A stretch of 64,000 nucleotides of DNA from Lactiplantibacillus xiangfangensis (GTDB lineage: Bacteria > Bacillota > Bacilli > Lactobacillales > Lactobacillaceae): the NCBI RefSeq assembly GCF_001438845.1, contig NZ_JQCL01000103.1, positions 225,379-289,378 on the forward strand, written 5' to 3'. A model generated the notes under the pieces. That model saw nothing but the letters and a program-made list of their open reading frames with translations. It was not told where the DNA came from and did not search any database. The position numbers and the translations under genes are program-made. Positions 27,174 to 35,519 of this stretch are shown in pieces (positions within the stretch are counted from its first letter, which is position 1; the number at the start of each line of letters is the position of its first letter).

Positions 27174-28037
27174 ATGGCACAAAAATACTACGCCGTTCGG
27201 CAAGGAAAACAACCGGGCATCTACCGGACCTGGGCAGAAACCCAAAAACAGGTCACCGGCTTTTCGCAAGCTCAATACAAGAGTTTTGCCACTGAAGCGG
27301 AAGCACAAGCCTTCATGCAAGGCAAAACGACAACACCAACCAAGAAGTCACGTACTAGCCGTACACACACAACGACCGCAACGCCCCCCATTAAAGCGGA
27401 CATTACGGTCTACACTGATGGGGGCTCGCGTAATACTGGGAACGTTGCGGGTGGCCACGTCAAGCAAGAAGACCGGGCAGCCTGGGCTTACCGCATTGAA
27501 CTTAGCGACCAACTCGCAACCGATTCCGGCGGCGAATGGGGCGCAACCAATAACCGCATGGAAATCATGGCCTTTTTACGCGCGTTGGAACAGCTACAGA
27601 AGTTGGGCCAAACCAACACTCAGATTCTATTCGTATTAGACTCACAGTACGTCCTAAACGCCGTCACTAAGGGGTGGCTTGCCGGGTGGAAACGGCGCGG
27701 ATGGAAGCGCAGTGCCGGTCCCCTAGTTAATGCCGAGCTTTGGCAAAAAGTTGATCAACTCCTGCCCCAATTTAACCACCTGAATTTCAACTGGACCAAG
27801 GGCCACGCCACCAATCAAGGCAACGTCTTTGTTGACCACCTGTTGAACCAAACTATGGATCACATGGTTCCCGGCCAAGCCGCACCAACAACGACGGCGA
27901 CGGTCACTGCCCATACCAAGACACCTAGTACCCCTGCTCCTAAAAAGCCAGCTCAACCGGCCGACCCCGCCGTCGCTAAGAAGTCCGTTGACGCCATCCG
28001 GAAAATGTTGCGAGACGCTGGACTTAACCAGGATTAG
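27174..28037 (+). CDS. rnhA: Ribonuclease HI with N-terminal viroplasmin domain
   Basis: Cleaves RNA in RNA-DNA hybrids. The 287 residues begin with a viroplasmin/RNase H1 hybrid-binding domain (KYYAVRQGKQPGIYRTW...QAFMQG, about residues 3-48), a Thr-rich linker, the catalytic domain (about 75-225) with the Asp-Glu-Asp-Asp set visible in VYTDGGSRNTG, NNRMEIMAFL, VLDSQYV and VFVDHL, and a Pro/Thr/Ala-rich linker to a short C-terminal helix (AKKSVDAIRKMLRDAGL). The ATG giving MAQKYYAV is preferred. The domain order resembles eukaryotic RNase H1. Terminator follows. Confidence 0.92.
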   Translation: MAQKYYAVRQGKQPGIYRTWAETQKQVTGFSQAQYKSFATEAEAQAFMQGKTTTPTKKSRTSRTHTTTATPPIKADITVYTDGGSRNTGNVAGGHVKQEDRAAWAYRIELSDQLATDSGGEWGATNNRMEIMAFLRALEQLQKLGQTNTQILFVLDSQYVLNAVTKGWLAGWKRRGWKRSAGPLVNAELWQKVDQLLPQFNHLNFNWTKGHATNQGNVFVDHLLNQTMDHMVPGQAAPTTTATVTAHTKTPSTPAPKKPAQPADPAVAKKSVDAIRKMLRDAGLNQD

Positions 28038-28089
28038 CCGCTCCGGCTGTCGAACTGATTTAAATTTCACCTTATTGCACTCAAGCATC

Positions 28090-28129
28090 AAAAAAGCTCG
28101 CCCCTGCTTAAAACAGGGACGAGTTTTTT
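28090..28129. terminator. Bidirectional terminator between RNase H and MFS genes
   Basis: AAAAAGCTCGCCCCTG and CAGGGACGAGTTTTTT enclose a 7-base loop between convergent genes. Confidence 0.87.
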
Positions 28130-28186
28130 CATTACCATCCTAATTGTCTTCATTCTTAGTAACTATCTCATGTTCTGAAAAATCAA

Positions 28187-29572
28187 TCATGCTTTACGAG
28201 TCCGCATTGCGTTGATCAACACCACCAGATTTAATAAGATCAAAACGAGTAAGACACCCAAAGCCGCCGCAGATCCCAGTGCAGTCCGATGTGCATTACT
28301 ACCACTGGCTTGCGTTTGGACTAAGGTGATGACCGCCGAAACAATCGATGTCCCGGTCGCTCCCGCAAATTGTTGCAAGGTATTAAAGACCGCATTTCCA
28401 TCAGCTTGCTGCTTGACGTTTAACTGACTTAAACCACTAGTCATTGTATTTCCCATCGTCAGTCCCATACCGACCATAAAGATGATATACAGCACTAAGA
28501 TGAGCGCACCCGTTAAGTGCAACCCAAACACCGTAAATAAGGCCACGGCTAGTGCAATAATTGTACTCCCGGTTAAAATCGGCTTTGCGGCACCAAAGGA
28601 ATCCAGAATCCGTCCCCCTAGAGGCGCAAAAATTGCGCCGATTGCCGCCCCGGGTAAAACAAATAAGCCGGCTAATAAGGCCGATTTGCCGTTAACCAAC
28701 TGAATGTAGTTTGGCAAGATAAAGGCTAAGCCCAATGCATTAATCTGAATTAAGAAGAACCCTAGCAAATGCCAATCAAAGGAACGCGTTTTAAAAATCG
28801 TTAGTTTAATCAATGGCTGCTTTGAGCGCCGGGTGAACCAAATAAACGCCGCTAGTCCGATTAACCCTAGGACTAGCCACCCAATCACTAACCACGGTTG
28901 CGTCCCTAATTGTTGCAAATGACTAAAAGCCATCGTAAATCCAACAAAGACCACCACAATTGCCAACCATCCCGCAACATCGAAGCCAGCTTTAACAGTG
29001 GGAGCCGCTTGCCGAATCGAAAATAACCCTAACAATAGTGACACGACTAGTAACGGCAGTAGTAAAATGAAAATCCAATGCCAACCGAGACCGCTGACAA
29101 CAAGGCCACCAAATGTCGGTCCTAAAGCGGGCGCAATGGCTGTGATTAGCGTCCCAATCCCCATCAAAGTCCCCCGCTGCTGGTCAGGCGTCCAATCTAA
29201 AATGATATTGAACATCAGCGGTAACGCGATCCCCGTTCCTAGCCCTTGAATCAGTCGTCCTAATACCAACATCGAAAAGTTGCCAGCAATGGCGTCAATC
29301 ACTAACCCGGCGATAAATAACAAGTTCGCCGTCACAAACAACGTCCGTGTCCGAAAACGTCGTTTTAAAAATGACGAAATCGGAACAATAATCGAAACGA
29401 CCAGTAAATAGGCCGTGGTCATCCACTGTACCGTAGCCGTATCAATATTGAATTGTCGCATCAAGACTGGGAACGTGATGTTCATCGCGGTTTCAACAAT
29501 TACCCCGCAAAACGACAGCAACCCGGTTGCCACGATTGCGAGAATTAATTTTAAGTCAACTTTTTTTGTCAT
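28187..29572 (-). CDS. MFS drug exporter, DHA2 (EmrB/QacA) family
   Basis: A 461-residue proton-driven exporter with about 14 membrane segments. Family marks are the first helices with VQWMTTAYLLVVSIIVP, the GRLIQGLGTGIALPLMFN segment and the central ALGPTFGGLVVSGLGWHWIF (motif C type). GGAGC precedes the ATG by 7 bases. It is divergent from a MarR gene with palindromic sites between, so it is probably repressed by that regulator. Substrate unknown. Confidence 0.92.
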   Translation of the reverse strand: MTKKVDLKLILAIVATGLLSFCGVIVETAMNITFPVLMRQFNIDTATVQWMTTAYLLVVSIIVPISSFLKRRFRTRTLFVTANLLFIAGLVIDAIAGNFSMLVLGRLIQGLGTGIALPLMFNIILDWTPDQQRGTLMGIGTLITAIAPALGPTFGGLVVSGLGWHWIFILLLPLLVVSLLLGLFSIRQAAPTVKAGFDVAGWLAIVVVFVGFTMAFSHLQQLGTQPWLVIGWLVLGLIGLAAFIWFTRRSKQPLIKLTIFKTRSFDWHLLGFFLIQINALGLAFILPNYIQLVNGKSALLAGLFVLPGAAIGAIFAPLGGRILDSFGAAKPILTGSTIIALAVALFTVFGLHLTGALILVLYIIFMVGMGLTMGNTMTSGLSQLNVKQQADGNAVFNTLQQFAGATGTSIVSAVITLVQTQASGSNAHRTALGSAAALGVLLVLILLNLVVLINAMRTRKA

Positions 29573-29606
29573 AATTCAGCTCCTAACAGTTGATGGTTCT
29601 AATACG

Positions 29607-29618
29607 AACTAATTAGTT
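29607..29618. promoter_or_regulatory. Putative MarR operator palindrome, MFS side
   Basis: AACTAATTAGTT is a perfect 12-bp palindrome 35 bases upstream of the MFS start. A second related site, TTAGTTAAATAACGAACTA, lies just before the MarR start (about 29694-29712). Confidence 0.55.
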
Positions 29619-29659
29619 AGTATAACACACTCATTTAAAATTTAAAGGGCTATTTTACG

Positions 29660-29688
29660 TTGACTTGCCAGACTAGTTTACCTATAAT
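29660..29688 (+). promoter_or_regulatory. Promoter of the MarR gene
   Basis: TTGACT (29660-29665) and TATAAT (29683-29688) are separated by 17 bases. The downstream TTAGTT...AACTA repeat would overlap the start of transcription, consistent with autoregulation. Confidence 0.75.
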
Positions 29689-29729
29689 GCACATTAGTTA
29701 AATAACGAACTATTAAGGAGATGCACCGC

Positions 29730-30179
29730 ATGGAACGTTCTATCGGGATTGCAATCAAAAAGGCCAATAATGCCTTATCTCGTGACTCAGATCACTTTGC
29801 GAAACAATTAGGGTTGACCGGCATGCAAATCAGTACGATCAACTTCATTGCGGCCCATGAAACCACCCAAGATATTTTCCAACGGGATCTAGAACATGAA
29901 TTTAATATCCGCAAGGCAACGGCTTCCAGCCTAGTGACGACCATGGTTGCTAAGGACCTTTTAATTCGCGTCCCCGCCACTAACGACGCCCGTTACAAAC
30001 GCCTGTTGCTAACGCCGAATGCACGCCAACTGGCCACCAAAATCGAAGCCTTTTTTGAAGCTAGTGAACGCCGCATTCAGAACTTACTCGGTCCCGCCTT
30101 TGAATCGACCTACACTCAGCTAACACAAATCAGCACGGACTTTACCGCAAAAGCAACTGAGCAATCAAAAAAAGACTAG
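29730..30179 (+). CDS. MarR-family transcriptional regulator
   Basis: A 149-residue winged-helix dimer. The recognition-helix region is FQRDLEHEFNIRKATASSLVTTMVAKDLL and the wing is RVPATNDARYKRLLLTP. The ATG at 29730 is preferred since AAGGAG abuts the first ATG and lies 9 bases before this one. Divergent from and probable repressor of the MFS exporter gene. A terminator overlaps its stop codon. Confidence 0.92.
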   Translation: MERSIGIAIKKANNALSRDSDHFAKQLGLTGMQISTINFIAAHETTQDIFQRDLEHEFNIRKATASSLVTTMVAKDLLIRVPATNDARYKRLLLTPNARQLATKIEAFFEASERRIQNLLGPAFESTYTQLTQISTDFTAKATEQSKKD

Positions 30180-30205
30180 CCCATTGGTTAGTCGTTTTTT
30201 GATTG
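30162..30205. terminator. Terminator overlapping the MarR stop codon
   Basis: CAATCAAAAAAAGACTAGC pairs with GTTAGTCGTTTTTTGATTG around a 6-base loop. Confidence 0.82.
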
Positions 30206-30285
30206 CAGCGAAATTCAAGCTCCAAACTTTACTTTTAAATTGATGATTGTGGGCAACGTCGCCGTATTTAAAAAAAATGTTACGC

Positions 30286-31056
30286 TTAAATCCAGCCAAC
30301 CTGTTTCAAACCGTTAGCAATTCCATCATGGTCACAATCAGTGGTCGTTAGGTCCGCCAACGCCTTAATCTCAGGCGCGGCGTTTCCCATTGCAATCCCA
30401 GTACCCGCACTCTGTAGCATTTCGCGGTCATTTTGATTATCTCCGAATGCGACCACGTTTGCGGGTGCAACGTTGAGGGCAGCCGCCAGTTTCGCAATGC
30501 CTTGAGCCTTAGAACCTACCTTAGGAATCACGTCGACTCCACATTCGTGGAACCGAACAAATGAGAATTCGTCAGGATGTGGTAATTTGGCGTCCACCGC
30601 TTTAGGATAAAACATCATCGCTTGGTAAACGTCGTGATGTAAATAATAATCTGGCGCATAGTCTAATTCTGGCGCTTTAAACGTATTAAGCACCGAGTCC
30701 GTCAGCTCAGACGGCTTCGTGTGAATATGTAACCCGTCTAGCGATTCAACCACGATATCAACGGACTGCTGGTCGGCAGCGTGAATCAGCTTAGCCAAAT
30801 TTTCACGGGACAAGGTGTGTTGATGCACTTGCTTACGGTCAGCAAAAGCTGCCGAACCATTGCATAAAACGTAGTCGCTTAAATCTAACGCCTCAATAAC
30901 GGGCCGCGCCATGGCCAAGTTTCGTCCAGTAGCGATTGCCACGTGAATCTGATTATCCTTTAACGCTTGAATACTGGCAATCGTGCTGGGCAACAACTGC
31001 TTTTTACTATTTAATAACGTATCATCAATATCGAACACTGCTAATTTTGCGACCAT
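30286..31056 (-). CDS. HAD-superfamily phosphatase, Cof/YbjI type
   Basis: A 256-residue cytoplasmic phosphatase acting on sugar phosphates or similar. Motif I is FDIDDTLLNSKK, motif II VAIATGRN, the lysine is in VGSKAQGIAKL near residue 195, and motif IV is VVAFGDNQNDREML. The class IIB cap lies between residues 80 and 185. GGAGG lies 10 bases before the ATG. It starts 18 bases after the LacI gene, so they form an operon; the effector of the regulator may relate to its substrate. Confidence 0.9.
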   Translation of the reverse strand: MVAKLAVFDIDDTLLNSKKQLLPSTIASIQALKDNQIHVAIATGRNLAMARPVIEALDLSDYVLCNGSAAFADRKQVHQHTLSRENLAKLIHAADQQSVDIVVESLDGLHIHTKPSELTDSVLNTFKAPELDYAPDYYLHHDVYQAMMFYPKAVDAKLPHPDEFSFVRFHECGVDVIPKVGSKAQGIAKLAAALNVAPANVVAFGDNQNDREMLQSAGTGIAMGNAAPEIKALADLTTTDCDHDGIANGLKQVGWI

Positions 31057-31074
31057 GTTTCAAATGCCTCCAAC

Positions 31075-32013
31075 TTACCGTTTAATAAAATCTGATTTGA
31101 TCAATTCATGGGTGCGACTCGTTCCGATGGCTAGTCGAAACGCGGCTTGCCCTAAAGCTTCCAAGTGATGATCAATCGTGGAGAAGTGCAACAACCGACT
31201 TGAAAGTAAATTTTCTTGTCCAATGACTGGAATCGGTGGTTGGTGTTGATCCACAAAGTACTGGTGGATCCCCGCACCGATATCATCCCCATTGGAAAAA
31301 ATGGCATCGACCGGGTGTTCAGCTTTTGCGAAATATGCCCCGGCCTGGTAGCCGTCGTCATAAGTGACCGCACCCGTAAATAAATTAGTGTCCGTGAGCT
31401 TACCGTAGACTTCCTGGTAAGCCCTGCGCGTCACCCGGGTGCTTGCACTAATCACGTTATTGCGACTAAGCACAACACCCATCGTTTGATAGCCTTGTGT
31501 CTGGGCCCACTTAAGCGCGTACACGTAGGACGCCATCCGGTCTGTAAACGCCGCGGCCAGTTGCCGCTCATCACCGGGATCTTCACAACAAACGATTTGT
31601 CCGTACTTGCGGTAACGCTCCAACGTATCTAGCGAACTACTCCGAGAAGTGAAAATCAATGCGTCATACGCTTTCCCCCGCAACTGTTCCAAGTAGTGCC
31701 GTTCAATGGTCATATCGTAGTTCGTCGGTAGCAACGTAATTTTATACCCCGCTGAAAAGCCCGCCCCAACAATGCCGTCAATGACCCGTGCAAAATACGG
31801 ATGGTTCGCGTATGGTAATACGACACCAATCGTCTTGGTTTGACCATTACTCAAGTCGCGCGCGACCCGGTTAGGAACGTAATCCAACTGTTGCATAATT
31901 GCTTCAATCTTTGCCCGCTTATCATCGGCCACGTACTTCTGATGATTAATCACCCGCGAGACTGTTGAAACTGAACAACCTGATAACCGCGCAATGTCAT
32001 GAATATTCGTCAC
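31075..32013 (-). CDS. LacI-family transcriptional regulator
   Basis: A 312-residue regulator with the N-terminal HTH (IHDIARLSGCSVSTVSRVIN) and hinge (YVPNRVARDLSNGQTKTIGVVLP), then a periplasmic-binding-protein-like effector domain. The start is GTG at 32013, 8 bases after GGGGGAG, placing the HTH at the N-terminus as usual; longer forms would add 18 unsupported residues. Operon with the HAD phosphatase. A long inverted repeat at 32049-32102 lies directly upstream and may be its own operator or a terminator of the oxidoreductase gene. Confidence 0.92.
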   Translation of the reverse strand: MTNIHDIARLSGCSVSTVSRVINHQKYVADDKRAKIEAIMQQLDYVPNRVARDLSNGQTKTIGVVLPYANHPYFARVIDGIVGAGFSAGYKITLLPTNYDMTIERHYLEQLRGKAYDALIFTSRSSSLDTLERYRKYGQIVCCEDPGDERQLAAAFTDRMASYVYALKWAQTQGYQTMGVVLSRNNVISASTRVTRRAYQEVYGKLTDTNLFTGAVTYDDGYQAGAYFAKAEHPVDAIFSNGDDIGAGIHQYFVDQHQPPIPVIGQENLLSSRLLHFSTIDHHLEALGQAAFRLAIGTSRTHELIKSDFIKR

Positions 32014-32048
32014 AACAACCGCTCCCCCTTCTTTAATCATTCCATAAC

Positions 32049-32102
32049 AAAACCTGGGATGTTTCATAAAATTACCATAATTTATGAAACCGGTCCCAGG
32101 TC
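32049..32102. promoter_or_regulatory. Long interrupted palindrome upstream of lacI-type gene
   Basis: Nested arms ACCTGGGA/TCCCAGGT and TTTCATAAA (32062-32070)/TTTATGAAA (32081-32089) centre on about 32076. On the minus strand the outer stem ends with TTTTGTT, so it could terminate transcription from the oxidoreductase gene, while a TTGACC overlaps it and could belong to the lacI-type promoter. Confidence 0.55.
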
Positions 32103-32171
32103 AAGTGTTTTTTACCAATTAATTAAATTATCGCCCAGAATCGGCCATTTTTTCCAGTCAGAAACTGACAC

Positions 32172-33191
32172 TTAACGACGGCACTGCTTGATACCGGTCG
32201 CTAACATTTGAATCTGTAACAAAGTTTCGTCATCCTTCACGACTTTAGGGCGGCCATTCACAATGGTTTCATAAAGGTCATCGTAAACCCGTGAGTAATC
32301 CCCAACTTCTGAAACCACTTTTTCTTCATGATACTGACCCGCATCATCCATGTACGTCAACGTGCCGTAGTTTTCCGGTTGGTCAACCCCAAAGTCCGCG
32401 TGGTTTGGCATGTAGAAACGTTTTAAATCGGCCTCTTGGCGATCCTTGTCCGCCTTGACGAACATGCCCTTTTTCCCGTAAACCACAAAGCTGGGTCGCG
32501 GCTTGATACGGAAATAACTCGATTTAACGGAGACTTTCAACGCACCATAGTAAAGATCAATGTCGAAGTAGTCGTTCATCCGGTCGGCACCTAACAATTG
32601 GCGAACGTCGTAGTGGACGTCATCGGGATGCCCGAAGTAAGCAATCACTTGATCTAGGGTATGGCACGCATGCCCGTAAAGGTAACTAGTATCCAATGAA
32701 AAATGGTCCACGTTGGTAGGTACTTCCGGCCGGAAATAGTCAAAATGCATTTCGACTTCTAGTAAGTCACCTAAGCGGCCGCCTGCGATGACTTTTTGCA
32801 TGGTCAAATAATCCGAGTCATACCGTCGATTTTGATAACATTCGACTAACAAGTTCTTCTGCTTAGCTAAGTCAAATAGTTCCTTAGCTTCCGCGACGGT
32901 CTCAGTAAACGGCTTTTCTACCAGCGCATTTTTACCATGATTTAAAACGTCTTTAGCGAGGCTAAAGTGCGTTTTGCTGGGCGTTGAGACAACCACTAAT
33001 TGGATTTCTGGATCATTATAAATATCATTGATATCCGTCGTGTAATGAACCCCATCGATTGGCGTCCAATCCTGGCGTCCAGAACGCGAATAGATGGTTT
33101 TAACTTTGATCTTATCCTTAAGCTTCAATGCAAATGGTAAGTGGTAACGGTTGGCGCTCTTACCGTTACCAATGTAGGCAATCGTTAACAT
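32172..33191 (-). CDS. Gfo/Idh/MocA-family oxidoreductase
   Basis: A 339-residue NAD(P)-dependent dehydrogenase acting on sugars, inositols or derivatives. The Rossmann start is IAYIGNGKSANRYHLPFALK, the catalytic lysine is in LVEKPFTETVAEAKELF near residue 95, and HACHTLDQVIAYFG near 175 carries the usual Asp/His pair. The ATG at 33191 lies 9 bases after GGGGGA. It reads toward the LacI-HAD pair, separated by a palindrome; co-regulation is possible. Substrate unknown. Confidence 0.9.
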   Translation of the reverse strand: MLTIAYIGNGKSANRYHLPFALKLKDKIKVKTIYSRSGRQDWTPIDGVHYTTDINDIYNDPEIQLVVVSTPSKTHFSLAKDVLNHGKNALVEKPFTETVAEAKELFDLAKQKNLLVECYQNRRYDSDYLTMQKVIAGGRLGDLLEVEMHFDYFRPEVPTNVDHFSLDTSYLYGHACHTLDQVIAYFGHPDDVHYDVRQLLGADRMNDYFDIDLYYGALKVSVKSSYFRIKPRPSFVVYGKKGMFVKADKDRQEADLKRFYMPNHADFGVDQPENYGTLTYMDDAGQYHEEKVVSEVGDYSRVYDDLYETIVNGRPKVVKDDETLLQIQMLATGIKQCRR

Positions 33192-33386
33192 GTTGATTAT
33201 TCCCCCAATATAAGTTGATAAGTTAATTATACGGTGTTGCCACCACAAACCAAATGATTTCACTTAACTTGTTTTTTTCGATTACTGGCAAGTAAATTAT
33301 TAAGCCATTCGCTGTGCAGATGATGTCTTGTCGTTCCAAAGTGGAGTAAAATTAAATAAACTAACTAATCAAGGGGGAATTTTGGC

Positions 33387-35393
33387 GTGCAAACTGTCTT
33401 TTTAGTACTACTACTTATCGCTGCCGTCGTTGCAGCTAACGCCGTTTATGCCCGTTTTAACCTAGTTCCAGTTGCTTTTTTACAAATTGGTGCGGGCTTA
33501 TTATTATCTTTAATTCCACTTTATCAAAACTTTGAATTGGAACCCGAGATCTTCCTTTTCGTCATTATTTCAGTCCTCATGTTCAATGATGGTCAAAATA
33601 CCAGTATTCGTAAGCTCAGCCGCAATTTTGGCACGACCTTATCGCTGGCAGTCGTGTTAGCCATGGTGACCATCCTCATCGTTGGGGGCACGACTCACCT
33701 ACTGATTCCACAATTTTCACTAGCTTTGGCACTCGCGCTTGGTGCAATCATTACGCCGACCGACGCCGTTGCCGTTTCGTCAATTACGACTAAGGTTGCC
33801 GTTCCAGGCCGGGTGATGGACACCTTGGAAAACGAATCCTTGTTTAACGACGCATCCGGTATCGTTGCGTTTAACTTGGCCATCGCATCGCTAATTACCG
33901 GTCAATTTTCCGTGTGGCATGGAATTGGCAACTTTTTCTACGTCTTTGTCGGTGGGATCTTAGTCGGACTCTTTCTTGGCTACGTCATTGTGGCGGGTCG
34001 AATTATGCTCATCAACATGCGGGTCGATACGCCTTCCGTAATCGTGCCCTACACACTACTGACCCCCTTCGTCGTTTACTTTTTAGCTGAAGGTATTGGC
34101 GTTTCTGGAATTCTAGCGGTCGTCGCTACCGGACTGATTCACGGGATTCAGTCTGAACGGTTACGCTTAACGACTTCCCGGTTACAAATTGTCATGACCA
34201 CAACTTGGTCGATTGTGGCCAGTATCTTGAACGGAATCGTCTTCGTCCTTTTAGGTGTCTCATTACCAAGCGTGATCAGTCACCTACAACAACGTGATAC
34301 CGGTTCCGTCGCCGTCTTGATTGGCCTCGGAATCTTGCTCTACGTTTTAATGACCTTCGTTCGCTTCTTGTGGCTGCGGTTTGACCTAGCCAGGATTCGC
34401 GCATGGAACAACCACGAAAAGACGCGCAACGCCTTTGTAGTGGCCTTAAGCGGGGTCCACGGAACCATTACACTGGCCATGGCCTTTTCACTCCCCCTAA
34501 CCTTAAACGGGGCCGCCTTTCCTTACCGTAACGATATTATCTTCGTAGCGGCAGTCGTCATTCTGACGAGCTTGCTAGTGCCAACGATCTGGTTGCCACT
34601 GACCTTACCAAAACAAGTTGAAAAAGTCACTGAAGCGGAACTAGCAACGGCTAAGTCCGAAATGGTTGCCGACGCTATCACAAGGCTACAAAACAGTCAC
34701 AGCGATAACCCGACAACCAGCCAAGTCACCATGATTTTAGAGGGACAACGGGCTTTAGACGGACGCCCCAAACGTTCACAGCTGACCGAATTATTTGATC
34801 AGACCTACACCATTGAACAGCAAACCATTGACCAGATGGTCGCACAGGGTAAAGTGTCAGATGAACTGGCCGAACGCTACATGCAAGTTGCTAGCAATAC
34901 CCGGCTACACAATCAACGAACTTTCTGGCAACGATTCGGTTTGTTCTTCAAATTCATGGTGATTGGTAAATGGTCGCGAAATCAACGGGCCCGTGCACGC
35001 CGCAAGGAACTTCACCAGTACAAACCGCGCGCTGGCCAGACCCGCGAACAGTTGACTGCTCGCAAAATGGAGATGTGGACACAGCTGCGAACGGTCGAGC
35101 AACAACCCTACGCGGCGGTTCGTCAATTTCTAACGAGTCACACGACTCCGGATAACCAGCAAGCCATTGGGATTGTTCGGCGGGCATATGATGAACGCCA
35201 CCGTCGCCTATCTGGAAATCGAGATTCTCAGAAGGACCAAAATGAGATGCTGATTGAGGCGTTCCAACTAGAATACAACTTTATTCAAAGCCAAATCGGC
35301 ACCAAAAAATACAGTGCTGAACTAGGAAACCAACTCTACGAACAAATTTCAACCGACCAACTCGTATATTTACAGTCCGTCAACGCAGATTGA
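33387..35393 (+). CDS. Na+/H+ antiporter, CPA1 (NhaP/NhaK) family
   Basis: Exchanges cytoplasmic Na+ (or K+) for protons. The 668 residues have 12-13 membrane segments (about 1-400) including ALGAIITPTDAVAVSSI near 115 and ENESLFNDASGIVAFNLA near 148 with the ion-binding acidic residues, then a 260-residue hydrophilic cytoplasmic tail that is rich in Arg and Gln and probably regulatory. GTG start 8 bases after GGGGGA. Terminators follow. Confidence 0.92.
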   Translation: MQTVFLVLLLIAAVVAANAVYARFNLVPVAFLQIGAGLLLSLIPLYQNFELEPEIFLFVIISVLMFNDGQNTSIRKLSRNFGTTLSLAVVLAMVTILIVGGTTHLLIPQFSLALALALGAIITPTDAVAVSSITTKVAVPGRVMDTLENESLFNDASGIVAFNLAIASLITGQFSVWHGIGNFFYVFVGGILVGLFLGYVIVAGRIMLINMRVDTPSVIVPYTLLTPFVVYFLAEGIGVSGILAVVATGLIHGIQSERLRLTTSRLQIVMTTTWSIVASILNGIVFVLLGVSLPSVISHLQQRDTGSVAVLIGLGILLYVLMTFVRFLWLRFDLARIRAWNNHEKTRNAFVVALSGVHGTITLAMAFSLPLTLNGAAFPYRNDIIFVAAVVILTSLLVPTIWLPLTLPKQVEKVTEAELATAKSEMVADAITRLQNSHSDNPTTSQVTMILEGQRALDGRPKRSQLTELFDQTYTIEQQTIDQMVAQGKVSDELAERYMQVASNTRLHNQRTFWQRFGLFFKFMVIGKWSRNQRARARRKELHQYKPRAGQTREQLTARKMEMWTQLRTVEQQPYAAVRQFLTSHTTPDNQQAIGIVRRAYDERHRRLSGNRDSQKDQNEMLIEAFQLEYNFIQSQIGTKKYSAELGNQLYEQISTDQLVYLQSVNAD

Positions 35394-35444
35394 TTTTGCT
35401 TAACCATTCGTCAAACCGGCGGATGGTTTTTATTTTAAAAAATA

Positions 35445-35494
35445 AAGTGCCCCATAATTGTTAGAATTGCTGATCTAACAATTATGGGGCACTT
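35445..35494. terminator. Bidirectional terminator between antiporter and LPXTG genes
   Basis: AAGTGCCCCATAATTGTTAG and its exact complement enclose an 8-base loop between convergent genes. Confidence 0.9.
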
Positions 35495-35519
35495 CAATTC
35501 CTAATAGACTGTTTTTGAG

